NCBI GenBank assembly: GCA_002701845.1
Contig: NZXG01000016.1
Coordinates: 1 to 64,000 of the forward strand
Length of the DNA: 64,000 nucleotides
Direction of reading: 5' to 3'
Source: Pseudomonadales bacterium
GTDB lineage: Bacteria; Pseudomonadota; Gammaproteobacteria; Pseudomonadales; Ketobacteraceae
The notes below the pieces were generated by a model. That model was given only the letters and a program-made list of their open reading frames with translations, did no database searches and was not told the origin of the DNA. The position numbers and the translations under genes are program-made. Shown in pieces: positions 19,100-28,587 of this stretch (positions are counted from its first letter, which is position 1; each line of letters begins with the position of its first letter).

Positions 19100-20156
19100 C
19101 CTGCTTGTTACCGGCGGTGCCGGTTTTATTGGTTCTAATTTCCTGCATTATTGGAGCAAGCACCACCCCGATGATCAATTAATCGTACTCGACGCCCTAA
19201 CTTATGCGGGAAACCTGCCCAGCATCCAGCCCCTGCTGGACCGTGAAGCCGCGGTTTTCGTCAAAGGCTCAATATGCGATCAACCGTTAGTGGAAAGGCT
19301 GTTTCTGGAATACGCTGTTGACGTGGTCGTTAACTTCGCCGCAGAGAGCCACGTTGACCGATCCATTACCGGGCCGGATGCATTTATCGACACCAATATC
19401 GTCGGCACTCACACCTTGCTTAAAGCCGCGCGCAAGTTTTGGCTGGGACAAAATACTCTTGACCAGCATCGGTTCCATCACATCTCCACTGACGAGGTTT
19501 TTGGTTCCCTGATGCCCGATGAAGCACCATTTAAGGAGTCCAATAAATATTTGCCCAACTCTCCCTACTCAGCCTCAAAAGCCGCTTCCGATCATCTGGT
19601 CCGTGCCTATCACCACACCTATGGCCTCAATGTCACCACCAGCAACTGCTCCAACAATTACGGTCCCTTTCACTTTCCGGAAAAGCTGATTCCGCTTTGC
19701 ATTACTAACATTCTTAAAGGCAGAACACTGCCGATTTACGGTGATGGCAAAAACATACGGGACTGGCTGTTTGTGGAGGACCATTGTCGCGGCATAGACC
19801 TGGTCCTGACTCAGGGCCGCGCCGGGGAGACCTATAATATCGGAGGCAATAATGAATGGGACAACCTCTCTCTGGTTAAGCTGATTTGCGAAGTTGTCGA
19901 CCGCGCTTTTAGTGAGAACGGCAGCTTAAATACCGTGTTTCCTGCCTGCCCCGCTGTACAAGGCTTAAAATGCCAATCTCTAATAGAATTTGTTCCTGAC
20001 CGCCCCGGGCATGACCGGCGGTACGCCATATCCACCGACAAAATCGCAACAGAGCTCAATTATCGCCCCCAGACCACTTTTGAGGAAGGCATCAAAAAAA
20101 CGGTTCAGTGGTATCTGGACAACAGGTCCTGGTGGCAGCCTCTGACCAATGACTAA
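19092..20156 (+). CDS. rmlB: dTDP-glucose 4,6-dehydratase (RmlB)
   Basis: A 354-residue SDR enzyme that produces dTDP-4-keto-6-deoxy-D-glucose, the branch point between rhamnose and amino-sugars. Motifs: TGGAGFIGSNF, the catalytic STDEVFG and YSASKAASDHLVRAY. I choose TTG 19092 as the start because it places the Rossmann strand directly at the N-terminus and has GGAG seven bases before it. A TTG at 19071 would add seven poorly matching residues. The order A-C-D-B, with rmlB last, is less common than rmlBDAC. Confidence 0.94.
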   Translation: MSNLLVTGGAGFIGSNFLHYWSKHHPDDQLIVLDALTYAGNLPSIQPLLDREAAVFVKGSICDQPLVERLFLEYAVDVVVNFAAESHVDRSITGPDAFIDTNIVGTHTLLKAARKFWLGQNTLDQHRFHHISTDEVFGSLMPDEAPFKESNKYLPNSPYSASKAASDHLVRAYHHTYGLNVTTSNCSNNYGPFHFPEKLIPLCITNILKGRTLPIYGDGKNIRDWLFVEDHCRGIDLVLTQGRAGETYNIGGNNEWDNLSLVKLICEVVDRAFSENGSLNTVFPACPAVQGLKCQSLIEFVPDRPGHDRRYAISTDKIATELNYRPQTTFEEGIKKTVQWYLDNRSWWQPLTND

Positions 20157-20185
20157 ACTTTGTCGCCAATTGATGATATGACTTT

Positions 20186-21034
20186 ATGACACAACAAGCC
20201 GAACTCACCGTCGCCATTGTTTCCTACAACAGCTATTCTGTTATCACTGCCTGCCTGGATGAGTTAATAAAATCCGGCGGGTTTCACGTCATCATTGTCG
20301 ATAATGCTAGTACTGACGGGTCCGGTGACAAGCTCAAGCAAACGTATCCTGATGTTCAGGTCATCCAGGAACCGGTGAACCTTGGCTATGGCCGAGCCGC
20401 CAATGTTGCCATCAAAAAATGTATCACACCCTACTTTTTTCTGGTTAATCCGGACTTAAAAGCTGACGTGGAAAGTACTGGAAAACTTTTGGCAACCATC
20501 AGATCATCGGCCCCCAGCACCGCCCTGGTGGCCCCGGCAACGACACGCAAAAAGCATACAAAAACCGGACTGGTGGAAAAACAATGGGTCATCGGCGCGG
20601 CCATGATGTTCAGCATGGAACACCTGAGGACGGTAGGCCTGTTCGACGAGCAAATATTTCTTTTTTCGGAAGAGTCAGACCTGTGCAAGCGCATCATTCA
20701 GGAGGGCTACAAAATTTATCTGGATACCGACATATATATCGAGCATTTATACCGGCAATCCAGCACGCCAAGCCCGGAGACACAAGCACTTAAAGACTGG
20801 CACAAGGCCTGGTCTAAGCTTTACTTGCATCATAAGCACCAAAACATCAGTGGAAAACATCGACCTTCGAGAGTGGCACTGGGCTATGCCATAAAGTGGA
20901 TGCTCGCCACCCAACCAGAAAAGCGGCTGCGCTATAAGTATCGCTTTCAGGGAAGCCTCGCGTTTCTGCAGGGAAAACCCGCAATTTTGGAGTCGGGGGC
21001 CCCTTTCCACCCACTCAAACCAAAGCAACACTAA
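20186..21034 (+). CDS. Family 2 glycosyltransferase, rhamnosyltransferase-like
   Basis: A 282-residue GT2 enzyme. The GT-A fold is recognisable from VAIVSYNSYSVI, the UDP/dTDP-binding VDNASTDGSGD, NLGYGRAANVAI and the metal-binding FLVNPDLKA (in place of a DxD). FSEESDLCKRI is the acceptor-side motif. This pattern matches WbbL-type rhamnosyltransferases, and the gene follows rmlACDB by 29 bp, so transfer of L-rhamnose is the best guess. The acceptor is unknown. It converges on msbA with an 11-bp gap. Confidence 0.82.
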   Translation: MTQQAELTVAIVSYNSYSVITACLDELIKSGGFHVIIVDNASTDGSGDKLKQTYPDVQVIQEPVNLGYGRAANVAIKKCITPYFFLVNPDLKADVESTGKLLATIRSSAPSTALVAPATTRKKHTKTGLVEKQWVIGAAMMFSMEHLRTVGLFDEQIFLFSEESDLCKRIIQEGYKIYLDTDIYIEHLYRQSSTPSPETQALKDWHKAWSKLYLHHKHQNISGKHRPSRVALGYAIKWMLATQPEKRLRYKYRFQGSLAFLQGKPAILESGAPFHPLKPKQH

Positions 21035-21045
21035 GCTATCCGGCT

Positions 21046-22773
21046 TCAGCTTGAAAACTCCGACTGATAGAGCTGAGAATAGAAGCCTCGCTTGTCCAAT
21101 AGCTGCTGGTGTGTACCCATCTCCACGATCTTACCATCCTTCATTACCAAAAGTCGGTTTGCCTTAAGAATCGTCGAAAGCCGATGGGCAATCACTATCG
21201 TGGTGCGGGTCTCCACCAATTCTTCAATCGCCTGGGTGATTCTGGCTTCAGACTCGTTATCCAAGGCCGAGGTCGCTTCATCCATTATTAAAATAGGAGC
21301 GTTCTTTAAAAACGCACGCGCAATTGAAATTCGCTGACGCTGCCCCCCTGAGAGCTTAAGACCATTTTCACCAATAACGGTATCTATACCATCAGGCAGC
21401 TCATTAATAAACTCCATGGCATAAGCTTTCTCCAGAGCATCAATTACTGCTGTTTCAGGCACATCCAGATCGCCGTAAGCAACATTATTGCGAATAGTAT
21501 CGTCGAACAATGCGATATTCTGGTTAACCATCGCTACGTTGCGACGGAGGCTCTCCAGAGTGATCTCATTGATATCAACCCCATCAATGAAAACTTGGCT
21601 TTCTTCCACTGGATATTTTCGGCATAAGAGGTCTGCCAGGGTTGATTTTCCGCTACCTGATTTGCCAACCAAAGCGACCATTTCACCAGGAGACACATGA
21701 AATGAAATATCGCTTAATACAACGCGCTCACCTCTAGGATAGGTGAAACGGAGTTTAGAAACCTGCAGCTCTCCACGGGGGTTAGCCAGCACAATTGTCC
21801 CATGGTCTTCCTCGAGTGGTTCATCCAGAATACCAAAGATAATCTCTGAACCAATGGCGCCCTGCTGTATCATAAGACCTACGCCACTAAGCTGGCGTAT
21901 TGATTTTGGCAGCAAAGCGATAGCGGTGAGGTAACCCACCAAATCCCCAGTGGAATACTGATCCAGTATAGACGGGCTAAGCAACAGATATATAATGCCC
22001 GACATTGCGATAGCGATAATCAGCTGTGATACCGGAGAAAACAACGCTGTGATCCGACGCAACTTAAGGCTTTGCGCAAATACCTGATCAAGGTTTTTAT
22101 AGTAACGATGCTTTTCGTAGTCCTCTGCGCCGAACCCCCGAACAATGGCGTGATTGCCGATTAGCTCTTTCGATACCTGACTGGTTTGCCCTAGAATTCT
22201 CTCGTTAGAGCGAGCAATCTTTTTAAAACGCCGGGTCACGTAAGACACGAGATACGCCAGAACGGGAGCCACAGCCAGAAACGTCAGAGATAGTCTCCAG
22301 TTAAGATAAAAAATCCAGCCCACTAGAAATATCACCGAAAACCCTTCTCGAATGACAATTTTCAAAGCTGACGTAATAGCACCCTGGATCTGGCCTACCC
22401 CGCTACCAAGGCGGTGCATAATCTGACCCTGATTATGGCGATCATAGAAATCCGCAGGCAGGTGAATCAAGTGATCAAACAGCTGCTTTTGGATTTTTCT
22501 GATGACGCTGGCGGCAAGATAAGAATTATAGAAAGTGCCCATAAAAGTGCCCAGCCCCCTGAAAAAAAAGATTCCAATGGCCAACAGCGGCAGCACTAGC
22601 CTCTTATCGGTGTCCTTTTGTTGGATCGCTTCGATCATCACTTCCATCAGCTTTGCCATGGCTGGCTGGGTAGCCGCAAACATCAGGAAGCCTAAGGTGC
22701 TCAGCAAAAATGCCCACCAGTATCCGTTAAGAAACTGTAGCAACCTAAAGTATGAGCGGATAGACTCTAACAT
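21046..22773 (-). CDS. msbA: Lipid A export ABC transporter (MsbA)
   Basis: A 575-residue half-transporter with six membrane helices (residues about 15-310) and an ATPase domain: Walker A GKSGSGKST, signature LSGGQRQR, Walker B ILIMDEATSALD and H-loop IAHRLST. It flips lipid A-core across the inner membrane. I use ATG 22773 (MLESIRSYF) with AGGGA upstream instead of the longer TTG start at 22812. The result matches the usual length. It is transcribed against the surrounding sugar genes. Confidence 0.94.
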   Translation of the reverse strand: MLESIRSYFRLLQFLNGYWWAFLLSTLGFLMFAATQPAMAKLMEVMIEAIQQKDTDKRLVLPLLAIGIFFFRGLGTFMGTFYNSYLAASVIRKIQKQLFDHLIHLPADFYDRHNQGQIMHRLGSGVGQIQGAITSALKIVIREGFSVIFLVGWIFYLNWRLSLTFLAVAPVLAYLVSYVTRRFKKIARSNERILGQTSQVSKELIGNHAIVRGFGAEDYEKHRYYKNLDQVFAQSLKLRRITALFSPVSQLIIAIAMSGIIYLLLSPSILDQYSTGDLVGYLTAIALLPKSIRQLSGVGLMIQQGAIGSEIIFGILDEPLEEDHGTIVLANPRGELQVSKLRFTYPRGERVVLSDISFHVSPGEMVALVGKSGSGKSTLADLLCRKYPVEESQVFIDGVDINEITLESLRRNVAMVNQNIALFDDTIRNNVAYGDLDVPETAVIDALEKAYAMEFINELPDGIDTVIGENGLKLSGGQRQRISIARAFLKNAPILIMDEATSALDNESEARITQAIEELVETRTTIVIAHRLSTILKANRLLVMKDGKIVEMGTHQQLLDKRGFYSQLYQSEFSS

Positions 22774-23172
22774 AGTGTCCCTGGCCAGGGGGTCCCATCT
22801 TTGGTGAAACAATAACGACTGTTTATAATACTGGCAATGCTAACATATTAGTCCGCACAAATACCTTATAATTCTGGATACTTGCGCAAACAAAGCTGGG
22901 GTGTCAGAAAGGGCATATTTAGCGACTAGCGCTTGCCTCGGCGGCACACCCCTATACAGTTCACAAGTAGTTTTTACCAGCGCCCCACTGTATATTTAAC
23001 CAATAGCCTGAAGTCAGAATGACTGAAGAGTTAACAGATTGCAGGAAAACCTCTTATAAACGCCATAGGTTTTGAATGGCTCTCTACATAAGATACTGAG
23101 ATAACTGTTCCGCTTAGCAATTACGACCAATAGAAGGTGATCCGTTTCAGGCAGTCGGGTAGAGGCACACTC
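22774..23172. other. Intergenic region between msbA and the GT61 gene
   Basis: About 400 bp of AT-rich DNA separates the divergent msbA and GT61 genes. It should carry both promoters. I find no convincing small gene, RNA, strong hairpin or JUMPStart/ops element. A GTG-initiated extension of the GT61 frame (from 23137) lies at its right edge but is not needed. Confidence 0.5.
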
Positions 23173-24477
23173 ATGGAAAGCTCAAATAAGTATTCAACAG
23201 TTCACCGAATTCTGAGTGACTACAACCGAGCCAGAAAAAGCGCTTCAAGGAAATTCTCTTTGAAGATATTGAAGCACCTCAGCAGCTACCAGTTCAGCAT
23301 TATATACGCAAAAGATTATTCCGCGAGCAATAACATACCATCGATCACTCTAGCACCGGAAACCAAACTGAAGCTTCCTGGCCCTGAATTCGCTGACGAA
23401 AAAAAATATCCTGTCTATACCGAGCGGGACTTCATACTCTATCATCCAGAAATAAATGCATCGATTTACAGAGACTGCGTGGTCACTGGCGGCTCGACCC
23501 TTATCTTTTCAGGCAACCTCGCTATCACGCCAAACAGTTTTGATTTAACCAAGTACGTTACCGCGCTGGAATCCTCTGATTTGGCAGAATTTCGCAAGCA
23601 AAGCTCAAAATTTGTGTTCTGGGGAAAACCAAAAAAAAATCCCAGCGGACAAACTGCGATTCGTGGAATTAATCTTATAACCGAACATGCCGCCAACTAC
23701 GCCCATTTTATTACAGAGGTCCTACCAAGATTTACTCTAATTGAATCTCTTCCGGAATTTAGGGACTACAGTTTGATTTTGGATAGCTCAACTCCAAAAT
23801 CGTTCGTTCAGATACTAAAAGATAGCGCCACTTTCCCCAGAACCATTCATTATGTAAAAAAAGGCGAGCGACTTAATCTGCGTTACTGCATAAACATAGA
23901 ACCTACTGCCTTTACTCCAACCCACCATCGCACTACGTGGAGAACTGGGCCAATAGCTCCACCTTCCCCACACTCACACACCTTCTCAAAACCAGCCCTT
24001 GAATATACGCGAGAGAGAAAGCTTTCTTCAATCATTGATTCACAGACCACAAGCAACGATTCTTCGAGGCTACTCTTGGTAAGAGACAAGACTAGCTCAT
24101 ACAACAGCAGGTACGCCGTCACCTGGCATCAAATAAAAGACAGATTCATAAAATACGGATTTCAACCTTATAACCCCGCATCAGATAGCTTTGACAAGCA
24201 AGTGACCCGGTTCTCTAAAGCCGAATTGATAGCAGGAGAAGTCGGGGCTGCGCTCGTCAACTCAATGTTTTGCGCCAAACCTTGCACGATTTGGTGCCTA
24301 GCTTCGTATTACGAGAATGCGGACTACTACTATTTTTCTAATTTGGCACAATTATTAGGACACACTCTTGTTTACTTTGTTGGCCCACGATCTATTTCAG
24401 ACACTAACAAGCCGAAGGAGGTAGGCACGTATTGGATTTCGCCGAATTGCTTTGATGACTTTTTGGCAAGACTATAG
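23173..24477 (+). CDS. GT61-family (DUF563) glycosyltransferase
   Basis: A 434-residue protein from ATG 23173 (AGAGG seven bases upstream). The GT61 hallmarks are the NYAHFITEVLPRF motif in the middle, a LLVRDKTSSYNSR segment that corresponds to the R-x-x-x-x-x-R/N strand, and a C-terminal GAALVNSMFCAKPCTIW loop where the family has G-A-x-L-x-N-x-x-F. Bacterial members transfer sugars to polysaccharide or lipid-linked acceptors, but donor and linkage cannot be read from the sequence. AT-rich codon use contrasts with the rml genes. It is separated from the next gene by 266 bp. Confidence 0.75.
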   Translation: MESSNKYSTVHRILSDYNRARKSASRKFSLKILKHLSSYQFSIIYAKDYSASNNIPSITLAPETKLKLPGPEFADEKKYPVYTERDFILYHPEINASIYRDCVVTGGSTLIFSGNLAITPNSFDLTKYVTALESSDLAEFRKQSSKFVFWGKPKKNPSGQTAIRGINLITEHAANYAHFITEVLPRFTLIESLPEFRDYSLILDSSTPKSFVQILKDSATFPRTIHYVKKGERLNLRYCINIEPTAFTPTHHRTTWRTGPIAPPSPHSHTFSKPALEYTRERKLSSIIDSQTTSNDSSRLLLVRDKTSSYNSRYAVTWHQIKDRFIKYGFQPYNPASDSFDKQVTRFSKAELIAGEVGAALVNSMFCAKPCTIWCLASYYENADYYYFSNLAQLLGHTLVYFVGPRSISDTNKPKEVGTYWISPNCFDDFLARL

Positions 24478-24743
24478 TATCACCCCTACAAGCCCCTGGG
24501 ATTCTAGGGCAAACAAAATATCCCTGAACTAGACATGCAATTTGTTGGAGATTACTTCCTCACTTAGCCAGCAATCCAATAACCTACTCCGACGCGCCTC
24601 CTCGCCGGCACCAATAGCGGTCTCAGATCGCAAAACAAGACACTTCGGAAGCAATAATATCTATTAAATCAGCAGAATACACGATATACTCTAGGCACAG
24701 AGAATTCCAACATTATTTACAGCCGACGCGCGACAACTGGCAT

Positions 24744-25919
24744 ATGAGAAAAGCTCTACTTGTGGGCAGCAGCTATAGCTCTGCGCCGATTTTAAGCATA
24801 CTACGTGAGCGTGGTTTCCAAATTTCAGTGTGTGGCGTACACCGTGACGACCCCTGCCATGAGTACGCTGATAAATCATATTACATTGATTATTCAAACT
24901 CTGAAGCGCTCAAGCAGCTAATAGACGCTGAACAGTTTGACTTCATAGTACCAAGCTGTAATGACACTGCGTATATGTCTACAGTTCAAGCCACACAACA
25001 AAATCCTTATCCAGGATTCGACACCTTGCCAACGGCGAGAATATTACACACAAAAAATTCGTTTAGGGAATTCACAAAAGATAACGCCATACCAGCTCCT
25101 CGCTGGTTAAAGGCAAGTGCCCAGAAAGATTATTCGTCTCTGACTTTACCGCTACTGGTAAAACCTGTTGATGCTTTTAGTGGTAGAGGCATCACCAAAA
25201 TTACGGATTATAGTTCTCTTGGTCCTGCCATCGAAAATGCCAGATTAAGCTCTAAAGATGACGGCGTGATTGTTGAAGAATTTGTTGAAGGCAGTCTGCA
25301 CAGTCACTCGGCCTTTGTCGTAAACGAAAAGATAATGATCGATTTTTTCGTAGATGAGTATTGTAGCATTTATCCTTACCAAGTGGACTGCTCCAATCAT
25401 CCATCATTTCTTTCACAGCATATTCGCAACTCAGTTCGCGCAGCGATTGGCACGATTATCAGCAAGCTCAAGATATGTGATGGCTTGATACACTCGCAGT
25501 TTATAGTTAATGATGACCAGATCTGGATTATAGAGTGCATGAGAAGAGCGCCTGGAGACCTCTTTGGCAATTTAATTAGTTACTCCACAGGCCACGATTA
25601 TACTGAACTCTATACTCTTCCATTTATAGGGGGAAAGATAAAAGCCAACAGTTCATCCGAACGCTACCGGCTCATAGGCCGTCACACTATTTCCGTGGTG
25701 AAACCAAAAACCCTATTTTCTTTTTCCCAGTCGCTTCCATCACCGAAGGTAAGTATCGTCCCCTTGAAACGCAGCGGTCACCCAATTACTGATGCGCCTT
25801 ACGATAAAGTAGCAATATTGTTTGCTGAGTTTGAGGCCGCTGAGACGCTTAAGTCAATTACACCTTCTATGGCAGATTACATGAGCATAAAAACAATTGA
25901 GGATAATCATGCTTTCTGA
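24744..25919 (+). CDS. ATP-grasp ligase of the polysaccharide cluster
   Basis: A 391-residue ATP-grasp protein. A pre-ATP-grasp Rossmann-like domain (MRKALLVGSSYSSAPIL) is followed by the ATP-binding lysine strand LPLLVKPVDAFSGRGI and hinge VIVEEFVEG, and by the magnesium-site residues in WIIECMRRAPGD. The overall shape is like carbamoyl-phosphate-synthase-type and amino-acid ligases. In this family ATP activates a carboxylate for attack by an amine. The amine here could be the 3-amino-sugar made by the genes 3 kb downstream, giving an aminoacyl-sugar. That is inference. It overlaps the next gene by 11 bp and is therefore coupled to it. Confidence 0.78.
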   Translation: MRKALLVGSSYSSAPILSILRERGFQISVCGVHRDDPCHEYADKSYYIDYSNSEALKQLIDAEQFDFIVPSCNDTAYMSTVQATQQNPYPGFDTLPTARILHTKNSFREFTKDNAIPAPRWLKASAQKDYSSLTLPLLVKPVDAFSGRGITKITDYSSLGPAIENARLSSKDDGVIVEEFVEGSLHSHSAFVVNEKIMIDFFVDEYCSIYPYQVDCSNHPSFLSQHIRNSVRAAIGTIISKLKICDGLIHSQFIVNDDQIWIIECMRRAPGDLFGNLISYSTGHDYTELYTLPFIGGKIKANSSSERYRLIGRHTISVVKPKTLFSFSQSLPSPKVSIVPLKRSGHPITDAPYDKVAILFAEFEAAETLKSITPSMADYMSIKTIEDNHAF

Positions 25920-27063
25920 TAACCGACTAGATATCCGGCCAATACGGGCGGCCTTTCTGGGCGGCGGAAAGAGTTCTGCTGTTGGTCGTGCACACTATGC
26001 AGCAATTCATTTGGATGGTCTGTTCAAACTAACGGCCGGTTGTTTTAGCCGCAATAGAAAAGAGAATATTGAAAGTGCACATGTTTATGGCGTACCGGAG
26101 CAGAATTGCTGCAGCTCCTATGAGGACCTGATTAAACTACATAACACCGAATTTGATGCATTAATTGTTCTAACACCCACAAACCAGCATTATGCAGCAA
26201 TCTCTAGCTGCCTGGCTCATGGAGTTACCGTGATTTCCGAAAAATCGCTAGTGACTTCTTTGAAGGAGGCCAAAAAACTAGCAGAGTTACAGGCGAAGTC
26301 GAACAGTTATCTGTGCGTCACGTACAATTATACGGGCTATCCGATGACTAGAGAGCTGCGTGCACTCGTCCAGCAGGGGGCGTTGGGTGAAGTACAACAA
26401 GTAATGCTGGAAATGCCTCAAGAAGGCTTTATAAGGCTAGATACCAATGGCAATCCGGTGATTCCACAGAAGTGGCGCTTAAGTGACAGCACCGTTCCAA
26501 CAGTATCACTTGACCTTGGCGCGCATCTACAGATGTTTATTGAATTCTTAACGGGGCAAGACGTTCAGGAAGTTATAGCCACTACTAACTCCTATGGGAA
26601 TTTTACTGAGATAGATGATTCAGTATCCTGTATAGCACGCTATCATTCCGGGATGACCTGTCATTTCTGGTATACCAAAGCCGCTTTAGGATACCGCAAT
26701 GGTATGCGTATACGGCTGTTTGGGTCCAAAGGCTCCGCCGAGTGGACTCAAACTGAACCAGAGATTTTACATTTAGCGGACTCAAGCGGCCGCCGAAGCA
26801 CTTTAGATCGTGGGAGCCCCGATGTTAGTGAGTGCAATAAGCTGCGCTATACAAGGTTTAAAGCCGGGCATCCCGCTGGTTACATAGAAGCTTTTGCAAA
26901 TTATTACGCCGATGTAGCTTCGGAAATCAGTCAGCTGACCAGTGGTGAACCGGTTTCTTCCCCATACGTGTTTGGAGTTGAAAAAGAAGTGAAAAGCATG
27001 GCGCTGATGGAAGCAATTCATCTTTCCTCGGCATCAAGAAAATGGGTGGCTGTGGATGGATGA
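25909..27063 (+). CDS. Gfo/Idh/MocA-family oxidoreductase
   Basis: A 384-residue NAD(P)-dependent enzyme starting at ATG 25909, with GAGG nine bases upstream. The N-terminal Rossmann domain contains AAFLGGGKSSAVGRAHYAAI, and the family E-K strand appears as VTVISEKSLVTS. The C-terminal beta-sheet domain holds WRLSDSTVPTVSLDLGAHLQMF, the usual D-x-x-x-H catalytic region. Such enzymes oxidise or reduce sugar nucleotides (for example UDP-GlcNAc 3-dehydrogenases and Gfo). The substrate here is not evident. It overlaps both neighbours, tying it to the ATP-grasp and FkbM genes. Confidence 0.83.
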   Translation: MLSDNRLDIRPIRAAFLGGGKSSAVGRAHYAAIHLDGLFKLTAGCFSRNRKENIESAHVYGVPEQNCCSSYEDLIKLHNTEFDALIVLTPTNQHYAAISSCLAHGVTVISEKSLVTSLKEAKKLAELQAKSNSYLCVTYNYTGYPMTRELRALVQQGALGEVQQVMLEMPQEGFIRLDTNGNPVIPQKWRLSDSTVPTVSLDLGAHLQMFIEFLTGQDVQEVIATTNSYGNFTEIDDSVSCIARYHSGMTCHFWYTKAALGYRNGMRIRLFGSKGSAEWTQTEPEILHLADSSGRRSTLDRGSPDVSECNKLRYTRFKAGHPAGYIEAFANYYADVASEISQLTSGEPVSSPYVFGVEKEVKSMALMEAIHLSSASRKWVAVDG

Positions 27064-28174
27064 TAAGAGTCTAATTTTACCCGTCAAAGGTGAAGCCGAC
27101 AAAATAAAGAGCTTAAAAGACTTTTATGTTAGCTTTAGCAACCCCGGCTCGCGCCCCTGCTATCTGTTTGGATATAACAGATACGCTGGGTCGATTCTAA
27201 AGAAATTCAAGATAGAAGGGATCATAGACGACTTCACGTCATGCTCTAGTATCGCAGAGAAGCCGATAATCCGTAGCTCAGAAATACCGGCCAACGCACT
27301 GGTTCTTGTATTGGCGGGCGGGAAACCACTGACGGTATCCCGCTTTCTTGACCGCTTAAATATTGAACATCAACATTATTTTTCATTGTTTAAGCTATGG
27401 AAGAAAGATCTATGTCGCATTCATTTTAATGAAGGGTTCGAGTCAGATTTTTTGAGCAACCGGGAAAAATATGAGTGGACCTATCAATTGCTTGCTGACA
27501 GAGAGTCCAGGCATTGCTATCAAAATTTAGTTAATTTTCGACTTCAGTATGATTTTGATTTTCTAGAGGGATTTTCGGATCAAGAGAGCCAACAATACTT
27601 CGAGCCATTTTTGAACCTGCGCCGTGAGGGTGAGTGCTTCGCGGACATAGGTGCTTTCGATGGTTACACCAGTGAAATGTTTATATCACTCTGCCCGGCT
27701 TACAAGCAGATTCATGTATTCGAGCCCGACCCAAACAACTTATTAAATGCAAGAAAGCGGCTAAGCCACCATAACCATGTTTACTTTTACCCAATTGGGC
27801 TATCAGACAGGGCAGAAACCCTACGACTTAGTTCAAGCGGGTCAGGCTCCAGAGTTTCTGATACGGGAGACATCACTATCAAAGTGGACGCTCTGGATGA
27901 CGTGACGAACACTGATTTCTCCTTCATCAAGATGGATATTGAAGGCGGGGAAATTTCGGCCTTGAAAGGCGCAGAGAAAACCATCAAGAGATGCCACCCC
28001 AAATTAGCTATTGCTATTTACCATTGCATCGAGAATTCAGGCCCTTTTTGGGAAGTACCCAAGAAGGTACTTTCGATACGCAGTGATTATGATGTGTACG
28101 TTCGCCATTATACGGAAAGCATTTACGAGACAGTGATGTTTTTTGTTCCGAGAGCATCAAGAGCGGGCATATAA
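27056..28174 (+). CDS. FkbM-family methyltransferase
   Basis: A 372-residue protein. The C-terminal half is a SAM-dependent FkbM domain: ADIGAFDGYTSEMFI (motif I), HVFEPDPNNLLNARKRL (acidic SAM-ribose residue) and FIKMDIEGGEISALKGA. The N-terminal 170 residues include a YLFGYNRYAGSILKKF segment resembling a sugar-nucleotide-binding Rossmann strand, often seen fused in capsule FkbM proteins. It probably O-methylates a sugar of the surface glycan. It overlaps the previous gene by 8 bp and the next by one base (TAATG). Confidence 0.83.
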   Translation: MDDKSLILPVKGEADKIKSLKDFYVSFSNPGSRPCYLFGYNRYAGSILKKFKIEGIIDDFTSCSSIAEKPIIRSSEIPANALVLVLAGGKPLTVSRFLDRLNIEHQHYFSLFKLWKKDLCRIHFNEGFESDFLSNREKYEWTYQLLADRESRHCYQNLVNFRLQYDFDFLEGFSDQESQQYFEPFLNLRREGECFADIGAFDGYTSEMFISLCPAYKQIHVFEPDPNNLLNARKRLSHHNHVYFYPIGLSDRAETLRLSSSGSGSRVSDTGDITIKVDALDDVTNTDFSFIKMDIEGGEISALKGAEKTIKRCHPKLAIAIYHCIENSGPFWEVPKKVLSIRSDYDVYVRHYTESIYETVMFFVPRASRAGI

Positions 28175-28587
28175 TGCATATAGATAACTGCAAAATTATT
28201 GAATTGCCAAAAATACATGATAATCGGGGCAATTTAACATTTATTGAACAGAGCCAGCACATTCCCTTCGATATTAAGAGAGTTTATTACTTGTATGATG
28301 TCCCTGGAGGCAGTAATCGTGGGGGGCATGCTCACAAGGAGCTGGAGCAATTGCTTATCGCCGCTGCAGGAAGTTTCGATGTAGTGCTTGACGATGGGCA
28401 GTATCGGAAGACCGTAACTCTCAATCGGCCTTGGCAGGGCCTCTATGTTTGTACGTCAATTTGGCGCGAGCTTCATAATTTTTCTTCTGGATCTGTGTGC
28501 CTTGTGCTTGCTTCCCAAATTTATGATGAGTTGGATTATTTTCGAGATTATGAATCCTTTGTAAGGCACCGTTTTCACAATGGTTAA
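28174..28587 (+). CDS. dTDP-4-keto-6-deoxyglucose 3,4-ketoisomerase (FdtA/QdtA-type cupin)
   Basis: A 137-residue single-domain cupin of the WxcM/FdtA family, identified by DNRGNLTFIEQ, VYYLYDVPGGSNRGGHAHKELEQLLIAAAGSF and the VLASQIYDELDYFRDY C-terminus. It moves the keto group from C4 to C3 of the RmlB product. Whether the product is of the galacto (FdtA) or gluco (QdtA) series decides between Fuc3N and Qui3N and cannot be settled by eye. It overlaps the aminotransferase gene by 8 bp, the normal partner arrangement. Confidence 0.87.
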   Translation: MHIDNCKIIELPKIHDNRGNLTFIEQSQHIPFDIKRVYYLYDVPGGSNRGGHAHKELEQLLIAAAGSFDVVLDDGQYRKTVTLNRPWQGLYVCTSIWRELHNFSSGSVCLVLASQIYDELDYFRDYESFVRHRFHNG